Below are positions 24,801 to 36,716 of a stretch of DNA of 64,000 nt, piece by piece. The stretch spans positions 3,110,581 through 3,174,580 of the forward strand of contig NC_031472.1 in NCBI RefSeq assembly GCF_000006565.2. Direction: 5' to 3'. Position 1 is the stretch's first letter; each line of letters opens with the position of its first letter. The position numbers and the translations under genes were made by a program. The notes beneath the pieces were generated by a model. It searched no databases. It saw only the letters and a program-made list of their open reading frames with translations, and was not told the DNA's origin. The stretch comes from Toxoplasma gondii ME49 (lineage: Eukaryota > Apicomplexa > Conoidasida > Eucoccidiorida > Sarcocystidae).

Positions 24801-25764
24801 TGGAGATACACTTCGCGAAGCGTATACTGGTGGATGTACCGAGCGGCTTGAACGGTGAAAATGTGCAGCACGCGCTTCCTGCAGCAATGGAAAACTGAGG
24901 ACAGCTAAAGGCACTTGCCGAGCCACATACTCCTGAAGTCGTTGTGGAAGGGGATGGCGCCTTATCAGTTCCTCTTGGTGTAAATTCCTCCGCAATTCCC
25001 GCTGATCCCTCACCATTTACTGGCATAAATGGGTCATGAGTCTGATCGTAATCCGGAGGACGTTGTGTTTCTGTCATGCCTGTAGCCACCTCGTCTTGAA
25101 TATCAGCTCTAGCCTCATTTCTCTTGCCAGGTGCGGGTGAAGGTTCAGAACTATTCAACGCAGGTGTGTCACAGGAGACACGAAGCTTCCGCACACAATT
25201 CGAGCTCGAGAAACTGGGAAAGCCCTTCCAGCGGGCCACCGATTGCTGCGGCAGGTTTCTAGTGTCAAACTTAACAGAGGGACTGTTTTCATTCCAAGAG
25301 ACGGACCTCTCAGCTTGCACCAGGGGAAAAGCGGCCGGGAAGAACTGTGTCTGATGTGCGTCTGCCTGAATATTTCTAAAGGTGTCATCAACCGGGAGAA
25401 CAGAAGAGGAAGACCTGCCCTGAGTGCTTGGGACGCGGGCAACCTGTCCCGCTTGCAGAGGGGGTGAATGTTCTGAACAGCGGTCGCCTTTGGAAGTCTC
25501 AGCCAAGTCTTGAAAATCCATCGAAAATTCAGAGCCACTGTAACCAGGAGCCTTTCTAGCGCTCAGCATGTATTGCGAGTGGGGGAAGACGACAGGATGC
25601 GGGATAATGTGCGCGGAAGACGCAGAGTTGTCGAACTCATCTACCCCCAGCATGGATGTAGAGAACTCTGGTGTATAGAATCCAGAGCAAGTGGCTGTTG
25701 TCTTTTCGCCACGGCCTGAGGATCCAATGAGGCTGTCCGGTGAGCTTCTGTAGTCTGCTGTCAT
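21893..25764 (-). CDS. DYRK-family (class II) dual-specificity protein kinase
   Basis: This is a CMGC-group kinase that autophosphorylates on Tyr and then phosphorylates Ser/Thr substrates. Exon 1 is 25764-22458 (ATG at 25764; donor GAG/GTAAG) and exon 2 is 22023-21893. The splice keeps phase and restores the family block FIRECLQWDPFQRITPEQAL, giving about 1145 residues. Residues 1 to about 750 are Ser-rich and probably disordered. A DYRK-homology box (NNGFDDSRGDY) directly precedes the kinase domain at about 826. Visible motifs: Gly-loop GRGSFGQV (835-842), Lys in VALK (857), HCDLKPEN (Asp954), DFGSSC (Asp974), and activation loop YSYIQSRFYRSPEV with the YxY pair (986/988) that defines DYRKs. 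Nothing catalytic is missing. The DH box and position of the kinase near the C-terminus favour class II (DYRK2/4-like) over DYRK1. Substrates cannot be inferred. Confidence 0.93.
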
Positions 25765-28700
25765 CTTGACAATATATCATGACCGTCAGTTTTTTGTCTG
25801 ACTCTGAACCACACTGGGGCACATCGCAAATTCCACCGCATCAAAGCCCTTTTTCTTACTTCTGTGCATCATCCCAGCTTCTGCTGCTGTTGGTATAGAT
25901 CGCTTCAGAGTACTGTTAACACGCTGGTTCCGATGGATCTGAAATTACGATGGTTACAATTGCCCTGTTGCCTCTTATTGGAAACATTTATGTCCGATGT
26001 TTAATGGGGGGTCACATGGCCAAGCCCAGACTCAGGTGTTCGACCTCGAGGGCGTACTCCGGAGGTGACGATAGATGCGAAGGCCACAATCAAAGTAGAG
26101 CAGCTCCCAATATGGCAAAGAGAATTAGTCTCAAGGTCTCTCTTCCATGCTGTGCCCAGAAACTGCGATACGCTGTTCCAAGTGGTCCCAGTGATGTGCA
26201 CCGACAGTTTTACAACTGGATTGGCCATACGTCCAGTACTTTTGGACGATCTTCTCAGCATTGAATTCTGGAAGCGGCTGACAGCAGCGATACCGAGAAA
26301 TCCATCGCTAAACCGTACTTTACGCATGGTCCTCAAAGATGCTGTTGCGATACATCATACATCCCTCGTGTTCCCTAATAGGTCCACAGTAAGAGCCCGG
26401 AACACTACGGGGACGGTTCCTAACTATGACAGCAACGTACATCTGTGACTCGCGCGGAAACAGCTCAACGAGAACCCTACCACAGCCCGAATGACGAGGG
26501 ATGTGGGACGTTTTCTACTTCTTCGCTCGGCTTTACAGACACAAGGACGTGCAAAGTTCACCTTTACAGCGGTGTGATGGCACACACAGAAATCCACGAG
26601 AGGTCCTGTCTACTTTATTCCGATGCACGGAGACGTCTCCTGATGAAAGGCTATAAAGGACGATATTCTTGTCGGTTGTAGCGACGAGGTTATCATCTGT
26701 CCAATAGTGAAAACACTGTTTGACACAGAAGGCGCATCACATGTTTTGTCACCTGAGTGCGATATATGCAGCTTGAACGATTATAACGCGTTTCTGAAAA
26801 CGTGATGAAGTTCGGTGGGGGAGACGGGACACAAGAAAGTCGCAGGCGCAGCCCCGAACAGATGTATAACTACATCGCCTCTTCACATGTGATGTCAGCC
26901 CCACTCATGACTGGCTACAAGACCCAGCTAGTCGCGCAAAACAGCAAGGTACGGATTGGTACTAAGCTTAATTGAGTCATTTTGATTGTTGTCTGCCGCT
27001 TGAAGCCGAAAATGCACTGAGACAACTCATCGGCGCTGTAGCTACGCCAAGGGTTTTGACAACTAGACGGGAACGTGAGAGAGCTTGGAATTTTGTCCCC
27101 ACGACAGATCCGATGTGGCGTATGACTGTTCCGCTCTCGATCCCGAGATGAACTCCAATGTCGTCGATAGATATGAAGCGCCCAACAGTAGCGGTAGCTG
27201 AACCTCATCCTAGTTTTGGAAGCGCAACAACTCTCCATCGTGTTAATACGTAGCGAACAGCAAAATGCGTGGAGCTCGTCCTTTTTCAACCGAAACAGGA
27301 GCCAGCCCTTCGACGGTCGTACTGCCTGTTGCACGAGGCGCCGGAGATATAGTAGCCAACTAACTCCATGTTGCTATCAGCGAACTGCGGCGGGTTTGTC
27401 CACCCTAGCTCATAAAGATTACCCGTGAGGTAGAGACAAGTGAACGCAAGTAGCTATCGTTTTGATTTCGGTGTGTCCCATACTATTGCTATGGCTTCAA
27501 CGTGTAACCAAAAGTCCAACAGTCAGTGGTATTTTACGTGGTCACGCGTGGCAACAGCCCCACTACGCCACAGGCCAACTTTAAACATGAAAAAGTGTTT
27601 AGTCCATTCAACATATTTTGCCATGTCCATTAGTGTCCCAGGTCTTGGTGCGAAAGGAGTTTCATGCAGCACATGAGAAACAGAGGGAAACAGCCACTGT
27701 GGGCGGACATCCTTATCCGAGTTACTGTTCCGGTTGAATAAGGTGGTCCAGAAGCCGGAAGAACCCTCCCTTGGGGTGCCACCTTTCATTGGGGTTTGAA
27801 TAGGCCCTAGGCTTGAAACCAGACGCTCTGAACGCGATGGATAGCCGGGAAAACCGCGACTCCGCCCGTGATGATCTCATATCTTCATTCATAGATCGTT
27901 CCTTTCAGTGTTTGAACAAACAATTTCTGGCGTGTTTCTGCGAGGCGGGCAGCTCTGAGTAATAAGGATACGTGTCACGCCGGCTCGTGTGGCTGAATGT
28001 GAGCACTTGATTGTGCCCTTTGCCGTTGCTTGCCTGCCTCCGGAGGAATAGAATTTGTTCTTTTACGGCTCACACATTGGAATAACACCAAACAGATCTG
28101 CCAAGCAGTCGGTTTCTCTTGCTGTGTACGCGTGCATGTGTGTCGAGCGTCAGCGAATGGACATGTGAAGATACGGTAACACTGGCAGCTCCGGATACGA
28201 ACTATGTCTGGTTTTTATGACCACGTGTCATTGTCTTTGTATGGTCACTGTCAACCATCACGCAAAACTGAGGAGACAAAAAGGTTCCGCAACAAAGTGT
28301 CTCTTACGCGCTGCCATGTCTGTAGATGTTCAGTTACGTACCGAGCATAGGGGTGCGATGTGTTGCATCGCTGGTGGCCCGCCTTTTGCTAAAACAGTGC
28401 GGCAGGTGTCATGCCTAGAATATTGTTTTAGTGCATCTCGCGTGACTACGCTGAGAACGTTTGACTTGCAGTGTGCACTTCATTTCTACTCCACATCACG
28501 ACAGGGACGACACGAAGTTTTGCGCTTTGTTGTTCGAAGGAGTCACCACGTCGGACACTGTGTCGTCGAGTGGCAGATGCTGACAAACCCGCCTCCTGCA
28601 CACCGTCCACAACGTATCAGGATAATTAACACTGAGAGACGTAGTATTTATATGCAGTGAATGGTAGCCGTTGTGTTTAGATAACGCGTAGGCATTGAAA

Positions 28701-29319
28701 TGGGACGGCCTCTATATCTCGGACACCACATCCGCTTCCGGGAAAGCCAACTGACAAAAAAACCGCTTTCACTCCTTGAGGGACTATTTGAGAGCAGGCG
28801 CTGCTGCAGGCGAACATCAAATGAGCTTCAACGGGTTGCATTCGCGTGTGAGATCTCAGTGTGAGCCAGATTCGTAGCTGTGATGTCGTAGTTCAGGCTA
28901 TATATTTCATGAATCGGATGACGTCTGGAGTAGAGAGCATCACCTTTCTGCAGGCGCATTTACACTGAAGTGGCAAATTTGGGTGCCAGTCTCAGTTGTT
29001 ACTCGTCTCTCCCATTTCTGCAAACCACCCTTACCATAAGATCTCTTGTTTACCTGTTTGCCTGTTTCCGAGCGATTGACGACGAATGAAGGGAAAGTAA
29101 GCAATATTCCCCTCCATGTTAACTCCCTTGCGAGAAAACCCGTAGATTACCCTCTTAGGGGGCCCCACAGGCATTGCTACAACTGTGGTTCCTGGAAATC
29201 ACGAACCTTTATCAAAGAATTCAAGTCTCCTCATGGACGCGATGCACACTGATGTATACCTTGATGTTAATTTGTCTTATTGCTGTGCCGTCAATTCAAT
29301 GTGGGATCACTCGGATTTT
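25765..29319. other. Intergenic; no gene supported
   Basis: This stretch includes the 5' flank of the DYRK gene. Frames such as 26065-26448 (+, 127 codons), 26915-27334 (-, 139 codons) and 28217-28660 (+, 147 codons) show no recognisable domain or splice partners. No tRNA, satellite or transposon signature was seen. Confidence 0.45.
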
Positions 29320-30230
29320 TCAAGGCGTCTCTGGATACAAAAATCTTATCGCAGTCAATTCAACGGCATTGCATCCTTGAGCACAAAGCCCGGCACGAGG
29401 CTTCGTGCGTTTGGGAACTGAAAAGCGTGGAAGTTCGCATGGTATCCTAATGATGTAAGATTTGCATGGGCCTGGTATTCGGAACCCTGACTCGATCTTC
29501 CTGGTCCACGGTACACACTCCTCCACAGAGGTTAGCGACATCGCCAAGGACACGCCTGAAACCCTGTAAAGATGACTAAAGTTCATTAACAACGTCCTTA
29601 CACCCGACGCAGGAGGCTGTCGTACGAAAACAAGCATGCTTAAACCTGTTTCTGCAGGACTAGGAAATCCGTAATTATTACAGAGAATGTCCTCTTGCAT
29701 GTGTCGTGTACCAGCTCGATCTTGGACGGAACTGCAGCAAGGTGACAACTGGGAAATCGCGGACATGATCCGGGACGATGTGTGAGTACAGTTGCGGTAG
29801 GCCATACGGTGTCGGAAAATGTATCGGCCGCCATTCTGCGTCAGCCACTCTACAATAAGCCAACCTCCTGGCTCAAATGGACAACGCCCGTCATAGTGAT
29901 CTCCAGTGTGTAAACGGATTCTCTAATTCTGTATACATCATGAACCGACCGCTGAAAAAGGTGGCCTGTATCATTCTCCTCGGAAAAGGATATCTCTGCG
30001 CCGGTAGGGCTCAAGTGCTCGATGAATTCGGAGAGAATGCGTATAACGACGTCTACGAAGGAGGTAAGCCATGAATAAGCAAATCCGTGCCCCTGCTGAC
30101 GGCGGTTGAAGGCATACTGCAAGCAGTGAAAGGCTGTCGGGGCCTTACCAGTTACTTTGATCAAGGTGTGGAAGCCGGTAGTGGCTGATGGAATGTTGAC
30201 GACGTTATGTGTAGTCCACCAGCCCAGCAA
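29320..30230 (-). other. Pair of adjoining minus-strand open frames, unassigned
   Basis: Two minus-strand frames lie end to end: 30230-29850 (126 codons) and 29805-29320 (161 codons). The second frame remains open upstream to about 29910, so the two overlap in different phases. Both have balanced composition and lack obvious low complexity, which is suggestive of exons, but I recognise no domain and could not define a consistent splice. They might be part of one unknown gene or chance frames. Confidence 0.25.
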
Positions 30231-30568
30231 ATGTTATCATTTGGGGCGAGATTTATCAATCAGCTAACCTACCAGTGATTACAGAAGTCCAAGTGCGCTG
30301 AACGATTGGTTCCTCAAAACGATAAGATGGTCTCCAGCTTGATTTTCCGTCACTCCAGCTTTCACAACTGTCTTTAATTTCCTGCGGATGGCTTTAATAT
30401 CTCAACAGTCGGAGAATGCGGATGTCCGACAGCAAGCAACTTCGACTTTGACAGCATCGTCTGCGGTCACTTTGGCCTAACATTTCCAAGCCAGTGCGCT
30501 CTAGAGTGTCATGCGAGGACAGCATCCGTAACTGTAGAAACAAAAGCGCGAAGGTGCCAAGGTACGAC

Positions 30569-31114
30569 ATGCTGAAGAGATTGCAAATGAGCGTGTTTTT
30601 GTGGGTGACAGTATTGTGCCTACCACTGCGGCCTGTGTCTCCCAAGTTCGAAGAATTATTCTCCGGAGTTTTCACGTGCCATCCTGCTGGAACAGATAGT
30701 TCACAGCAAACTAAGTGTTTTTCAGGCTGCATCAGAGAAGGCCTATACGGAGGCCGCTGGTGTACTTGCATGGGATTTTCCACTTTGGGTGCAGGCGTGC
30801 AGAACAAAGAGAACATTGTCTTTCAATCCTCCCTGGCAGACAGGAATCTCGTTTCAGCATGGTAGCACTGATATCAAAACAAAGCAGTAATACTTCCGGT
30901 CTCTCAAAAATTTCTGTCTTACGCGCTCCATCGTGCTCTTGTGTGGCTGACGCAACATTGCTGTCTTGCAGAATGTGACTGCCCACCAGACATCCACATC
31001 GTGTGTGGGCGGAACGGACAAGAGTATATCAACCCATGTTACGCAATGTGCGATGGCACAACAGTGGATGCGGCAGGGCATTGCGCAACTTTCCAGCTCC
31101 ATGAGCTGCTGTAA
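30569..31114 (+). CDS. Secreted protein with one Kazal-type inhibitor domain
   Basis: Kazal domains block serine proteases by presenting a loop to the active site. Exon 1 starts at ATG 30569 (a second in-frame ATG is at 30587) and encodes a hydrophobic signal-like N-terminus (MSVFLWVTVLCLPL) followed by a Cys-containing stretch (CFSGCIREGLYGG). Exon 2 begins at 30972 after a good acceptor (TTGCTGTCTTGCAG) and encodes the domain: CDCPPDIHIVCG, NGQEYINPCYAMC, then a sixth Cys at GHC. Spacing C-x7-C-x10-C-x3-C fits the family. The exon-1 donor is uncertain; GTGCAG at about 30788 keeps phase. Translation ends at TAA 31112-31114, but that stop overlaps a strong donor (GTAAGT at 31111), so a longer spliced form with further exons is possible. 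It probably enters the secretory pathway. It is the only supported gene within about 2 kb either side. Confidence 0.75.
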
Positions 31115-33165
31115 GTATTTTCGGGGCGCCAATCGTATCACTGCAACACATCTGTGAGGACGATGTCACTTGACAGCTTCCATATTTGATTTGGAACCCT
31201 CATTTACTGAACACCGACCGATGGGCGCTCGACAGTGTAGTTGGAGCCGGCCGCTAAACCAGTTGGCCGCAGCGTAAACGAGAGCTCAACGCAACGGAGA
31301 CGAGGAAGCAGGAATGCTTGGTTTATGGGGACCCAGTGTGATACCTCCCAAATGACTTCATCGCCAGCACCACACTAACCCGGCGAGGTGTATGCTCAAG
31401 GTGAAGACCTCCTGGTTAGGTGTCCGTTCCACTGGTTGAGTGTGACGCGACCGTACCCACCGGCCCCTTGTGGCTCAGTTGTGCGTTTACGACAATGGCT
31501 GCAGTTAATAGAACCAGCATATCGCTGTGCTGTGCCTCGAAGCATACTTTGAAGTGTAGGCATGGAAAAATTTGGCGACACGTGGGGGGGGGGGTTGACC
31601 GGCAGGTGTCACAGTTTGAGTCCAGATGCAATTATTGATGGCATTGTACACGATAGTCAAAGTCATGGTTTCTTCTTGATGCGAAACACCCGCAGCCCCC
31701 CGTCATCAAGCAGCTACGAGATAATGAGGTGTGGTCCATGAGAACTGAGATAAACGGGGAGATATTATATGTGGCTATAAGAGTGGCTGGTTGATTCTTG
31801 CTCACCGGACACCGCATCGCTGAGGTAGCAAGAGAAGCCTCATGGCTTCGTAGATTCATAAACTCTCTCTGCGACAAGACACACATGCAACTTTAAGATT
31901 GAGCAAATGCTATCTGCCAGAAAACACAGGGAGCGACCAGAAGTCAGATTTCAGAAGGCACGCACCGCGCCACTCGACTAAGACACCCTAGTTCATTTAC
32001 GCACCGTGGCGAAAAGCGTTTTCTGGACACCGGAAAAACTCCCTAGTACAGGAAAAACTTTCGACCGACTTAGCCAATCAGGTACGAGAGAAGTAAGCAT
32101 GGTGCGCGCGAGGCGGAGAGCAGGACTTCGGACGCGCCCGTAGAGCTTGCTCGATCAGAAGATGCCACATCTAAACTGCTACGGTTGGTGTCGAGAAGAT
32201 CTGTTTCACGTATCCGCTACATTCAGTCGGAATTGACAGCTCGTGGGTTTCCAAACCGCGCCTTCTCCTGCCTCACACATAGTGACGATCTTAGTGCAGT
32301 TCGAGAGAGTTCCGAGAATTAGACGAGGTGTGTTACACTGTACCTCACATTCAGTGCGTATTATGGGTTGCATATTTACAAAGCTTCTGGCTTAGTCTTT
32401 CGATGAGAAAAACAGTCAGAGAGATCCTCAAGTCTAACGTTAGAAAAACTAATTGCGCACCTGTACAAACCGTATTACTTCATATCAAAGGCGTACGAGC
32501 CGCCTACACTGCAACTCACAATGGTTAGCAGCACGCCAGAACAACTAACTAAGATAAAAAGAAAGCAAACAGCTGTACCGAAGTACAAACATCAAACCAA
32601 TAAAGACAGTTACATATGTTTGTGCACGATGAAGCAATTGACTACTGGACAACTTGGGGTTGGTTCACAAGCCACAGCCGTTTACGTAGCATGGTTCATT
32701 CAACAATGCTGGGAGTTGACAGAGAACGACTCACTCGCATACTCGCCATAAACATTTCGCTCATTCAGTCTGAATGGGCCCTTTCTAAGAAACGCTTCGA
32801 GCCACTTGTTCCCACGAATGTAAAGGCTTACAATCAGTCCTTCCGGATCTGCCGGTTTCACAATACAAACATTGCTGTGCGTCTGATACAGAGAGATTAT
32901 CGACCTGGTGCAAACTGGCACGTTGTGTTGCATCACATGTTTAGGGTTTAGGCCAGCCTAGTTTCTGTCTTCTTCAACAGGGGAGATTCGGTAACTTGGG
33001 GGCACAAGCAGCTGCCAAAAAAGGTCAACAGTGGCGTGCTCAGACGCAAAGTACTGGACTCCTACACACCCTGACTGTCATTGGTATCCAACAGGATCCG
33101 TTGCATACTTTTAAGGAAGGAAGCAGCTCTTGAATGTTTGGTGTGTAGACTGTCCCAATTTTACA
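31115..33165. other. Intergenic; poly-G run and telomere-like word
   Basis: No coding region is supported. It contains an 11-G run at 31584-31594 and, near its right end, the telomere-like word at 32940-32952. Plus-strand frames 32328-32528 and 32616-32951 have no recognisable content. Confidence 0.45.
32940..32952 (+). repeat. Interstitial telomere-like word
   Basis: TTTAGGGTTTAGG is almost two copies of TTTAGGG, the telomere repeat known from coccidia and plants. It is far too short to act as a telomere, but lies just left of the first SRS-like gene. Confidence 0.6.
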
Positions 33166-33831
33166 TTACGTCCAGGAGCTTTCTGCCGTCAGCCCGACTC
33201 TCAGCTTAATTGTTATGGTCTTCTTCGTGCCAGCGTCTGTCACTGTGATGCAAAATCCCGCATCTCGGTGCTCTGTTTCTGACAGCTCAGGAGTGTTTAA
33301 AATCCACTTTTGGTGTGGCCTGGTTTTATGCGTCCACCACTCTTTGGTTGAGGAGACCTTTGGGAACAAAGTATTTAACGGCAACAGAGGTCCGACGCAG
33401 TCGTACTCCCCGAGTGCCGTCACATAGAGATGTGGGGGGTCCTCGGGACCGAATTGAAGTTTTCGGCCTCCTACATTGTTGATAATGAATTTGCTTCCTG
33501 GTAGAACCCTGAAATAATGTACTCTGTTGTCCAGAATCCCTTCCTTTGTCAGCATTAGGACTCGATTCGAACTTTCTTCTGGAGTGTTTTCTTGGGCCAA
33601 TCTGTCACGCGTAATTCCGTTAACTATAGCTGCGGACACGGCGCAGCAGCACTTATCCTCGGAGGGAGACCAGTCCTTATACTGATATGCTTCTGCAGCA
33701 AGATCACGCGATATTTGATGTAGTATTCCATCTTTACATGGGCTTCTTCCTACTACAGCGAGGATAAAGCCAGCCGTGAGGGCCGTTGCAAGCGGCAGTA
33801 CCAGGGAAGCGAGCTTCCTTTTTCTGTCCAT
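33166..33831 (-). CDS. Divergent SRS-like (SAG1-related) surface protein
   Basis: A single open frame of 221 codons runs from ATG 33831. Residues 8-27 are hydrophobic after a basic start (MDRKRK), fitting a signal peptide or signal anchor. Residues about 110-210 resemble one SRS domain: GGRKLQFGPED, YDCVGPLLPLNTLFP, then a C-terminal strand pair GFCITV ... KTITIKLRV. SRS proteins form the main surface coat of tissue-cyst coccidia and are usually GPI-anchored. Here fewer Cys than the usual six are visible in the domain, and no hydrophobic GPI tail follows before the stop at 33166. A possible donor (GTAATG at about 33169) could lead to another exon with the tail. The assignment is by pattern only, so a distantly related secreted family is the alternative. 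A second SRS-like gene lies 2.9 kb away on the same strand. Confidence 0.5.
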   Translation of the reverse strand: MDRKRKLASLVLPLATALTAGFILAVVGRSPCKDGILHQISRDLAAEAYQYKDWSPSEDKCCCAVSAAIVNGITRDRLAQENTPEESSNRVLMLTKEGILDNRVHYFRVLPGSKFIINNVGGRKLQFGPEDPPHLYVTALGEYDCVGPLLPLNTLFPKVSSTKEWWTHKTRPHQKWILNTPELSETEHRDAGFCITVTDAGTKKTITIKLRVGLTAESSWT

Positions 33832-36144
33832 CGCGTTATTATTGAATGGAAGAACGATATTGACTTTTTCACGACGCCTGTTGGAGACGTTAACAGCTAC
33901 GTATCCTACGGTCTTGACCTGTTCCTTTTTGGAGCAACATCAAAGCCTTTACAGCTGACGGCGACATATGAAATTGCGAGATATGCTTGCGCTGAATTTC
34001 TGTATTCAAAAGACAGGCTCCACGATAGACGGAGACGAACAAGTAGAGAATCGAAGTTATCGACTACAGCGGGGCGTACGTCGCCCCAAACAAGCGTCCG
34101 GAGACCTACCACGTGGGTCGTAACACATACGCATTTGACAGCCGTCGAAACCGTCCCTGTTGCGGTTACGATGTAGTATTGCTGGGCGTATAGAGACACT
34201 GGATTTGTGCGAGGGTTTTAAGAAAACGACAGAAATTATGAAAAGGGTGAAAGCACGGGTTGATCCGTGGTTCCATAGATGCGCGCTGCATGCGGGATGA
34301 TCTCGTTCTGCGCACAGCAGGGACGTTCGGCAGAAGTTCCAATGCTAGATCTCTGCATTCAATGAAAACAACAAAGAAAGACTCCAAGGGAAGCTAGGCA
34401 CTGTCCTGAAAGGTGGGAGCGACTTGGCGTACAGCGTCGGTGTTAATGTTGTAATGCGTTAGTGAATCTAACAAGATTTCGCAGGTTATGACCATCTCCC
34501 GTTATAAAGGTGGAGCCCCACTCATTCCAGTCTCGAAGCTGCAGCATCCCGATACCGGGTATAGACTGTGAGAGAATCTGGGTTACAAAAAACGCATATT
34601 CATGCTTGTTGTCGGAAGCTGTGACCTGCAAAACGTTTACCATTAAGCGTCACTTTCTGCCGCCCACTGCGATGCCATGATTGAGAACCAGATCATCGAC
34701 AATACAGGACACGCACATGTATGCTATTTTATATTCGCAGCACGAGTTTTTCCCATGCACATCCATCAGCTGTCGGTGACAGACCATGATTGGAAACGAA
34801 TCCTCTGCATATTTTCGAATTGTATTGGTTGTACGGTGGTCTTGCCTTTGCAAGGTAGAACAATGATCCGTTCTGCACTGGAGAAGACTGAAATGCTGAT
34901 CTTCAACTGCTGTGTCGAAAATCGGAATCTTCTGCCGGAGCACAACTCTCAATTATGGCCTGCCGGGTGTCCGATGCAGCGGTGATTGGATGCCGCGAGT
35001 GTTTTGTTGTGGGCTACGACATACTCCCTTTTGCGTCCTATCACTGCAGTCTTGCTTACTTGAAGCCAGAGACTGAGACTCGCTCCCAGTACCATAAAAC
35101 GGCAAATTGCTCTTTCCTGTGTCAGAGACTGGACCCCAGACGTCTGAAGAAAGTTGTCGACTTCAAGCTTTTATAGAGAAGATTTGGCCGTATACAGTTT
35201 CAGACATGTGACAGCTAAGACTGAACAAATCCTCATCTTGTAGAGAGCTATATGATGCCATCGCAGCTACATGGTACTATTTCGCATTAAAACGTCTCCA
35301 TCCATCCCATTAGCAGGTTACCGGTGCTATCAACCCATCTTCACCTACGATAAAGATAATAAGCACACGCCACTCACATACAGCCACGACCACAAGAGTT
35401 TTTAGGAACGTTCACGTGATGCCGGTGCATGCCCCGAGATCCTCCGTAACCGTTTCAACTGTGAAGAAATGTGGACCGCTCAGAGGACGAAGAGCGGACA
35501 GTGTTAATATCAGAAAGAGTACTACGGAGTCCTGTTCGTGGTCTCCCTGCGCCTAGCTGGCAGATACACCTCTTGCCGATACTTCGGCTTTTTAGTCAAG
35601 GATTCATGTCGACGTTCAAGCATCCGGGAATGGATGTTTCCCGCACTGAAGCTGCATTTTGTGGAAATGACTTCCCGTTCATCCGTCGTGTCCCTTAGGC
35701 TCTATCAAGTCTGCGCACAGCGACTTCGAAAACTAAAAGGAAGCGCAGGGACAAGATAATCGCGCAGTGCCTTCGAGGTCACTGCAACATCCGTTCTGCG
35801 GAGAAAAGTATTGCAGTCGTGAGTGGTTCCCCCAAACACACTATGTTGGCTTCACTGGAGCTATTAGCGGCAGCTGTTCAGGACCGCGATTTAGGAGGGG
35901 ATTCAGTCTGTTGGCATTTGATGCATCTGACGCAAGAGCCAAGGTGGTTGAAGAAGGAAGGATCTACCACACAGTCGACTCCATGAAGCGCTACACTGCT
36001 CGTCGATTTTAAAAGAATGTCGCTAGGCATTGGACAGAACGCATGATCACCTTTTCTGAATTCAAGTTATTCCTCACCAGCCTAGACCAGGAAACAGCGC
36101 CAAATAAAATAAACGATGCATGATGCCGCGGTGTTCGTCACGGT
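33832..36144. other. Spacer between SRS-like genes; unassigned
   Basis: No gene is supported. The minus frame 34643-34443 follows a possible acceptor (TTTTGCAG) and has exon-like composition, and 34952-34650 (-) is open for 100 codons, but neither has a recognised motif. Plus frames 35471-35698 and 35767-36012 are uncalled. Confidence 0.35.
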
Positions 36145-36716
36145 TCAGAGGACACCGTCTGGAGGCTGCCACGCGGTGTCTCGCTTTAGTTTTATCTTGA
36201 TCAGTGAAGCGCGCTTTCCATTAATGATGGGATTCAGGCAAAGTGTCTCTGATACAGGTGTTTTTTCATTATGCCTACACATGATCACAGTATCGTCGAG
36301 GTCCGATGGAGTCACACTCGAAACTCCAACAAACGATCGGACTAGAAAACGGAGAACTCTAGCCAGCTGCATGCTGTAGTGGAACTGCCCATCCCGCATG
36401 CACTCTAATATGTGCCCCGTTTGCTCCTGGCGACCGACCATCGGTCCCACTTCCTTCTTGAGCCTTCTGCACGAAAATACCGCCGATGAGCGCACAACAT
36501 CATAATGTTGACCCCTGGCGTCGCCTTGCTCGGAACCTCGCCAGCAGTGGGTCGCGAATCCCTGCACTGATTGGTGTTGCCGGACGAACTCCAGTCTACT
36601 GTAGATTCGTTGAAGAAGATATGTAGTTCCAGCGGATGCCCCAGAGTCGATTATGCAATAATGTGTAGAAAAACCTTGGATCGATAAGGCAACGCTTTTC
36701 CGCGGTGCGTCGCTTC
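36145..36716 (-). other. Minus-strand open frame behind the SRS-like gene, unassigned
   Basis: A minus frame of 231 codons (36840-36145) overlaps the 3' end of the SRS-like ORF in another phase and continues well beyond it. Its length is unusual for this region, and it could carry later exons of that gene, for example a second domain or anchor. No Cys pattern convincing enough for an SRS domain is seen, and there is no ATG-led reason to call it independently. Confidence 0.3.

Noticed and set aside
22540..25719. Many open frames on the strand opposite the DYRK exon and in its other frames.
   Set aside because: They are shadows of a long real coding exon with complete kinase motifs.
26065..26448. 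Plus-strand frame of 127 codons considered as a retroelement remnant.
   Set aside because: No reverse transcriptase, integrase or protease motif and no terminal repeats were seen.
31584..31594. Run of 11 G.
   Set aside because: An isolated homopolymer without neighbouring G-runs to form a four-tract structure; most likely a simple repeat with uncertain length.
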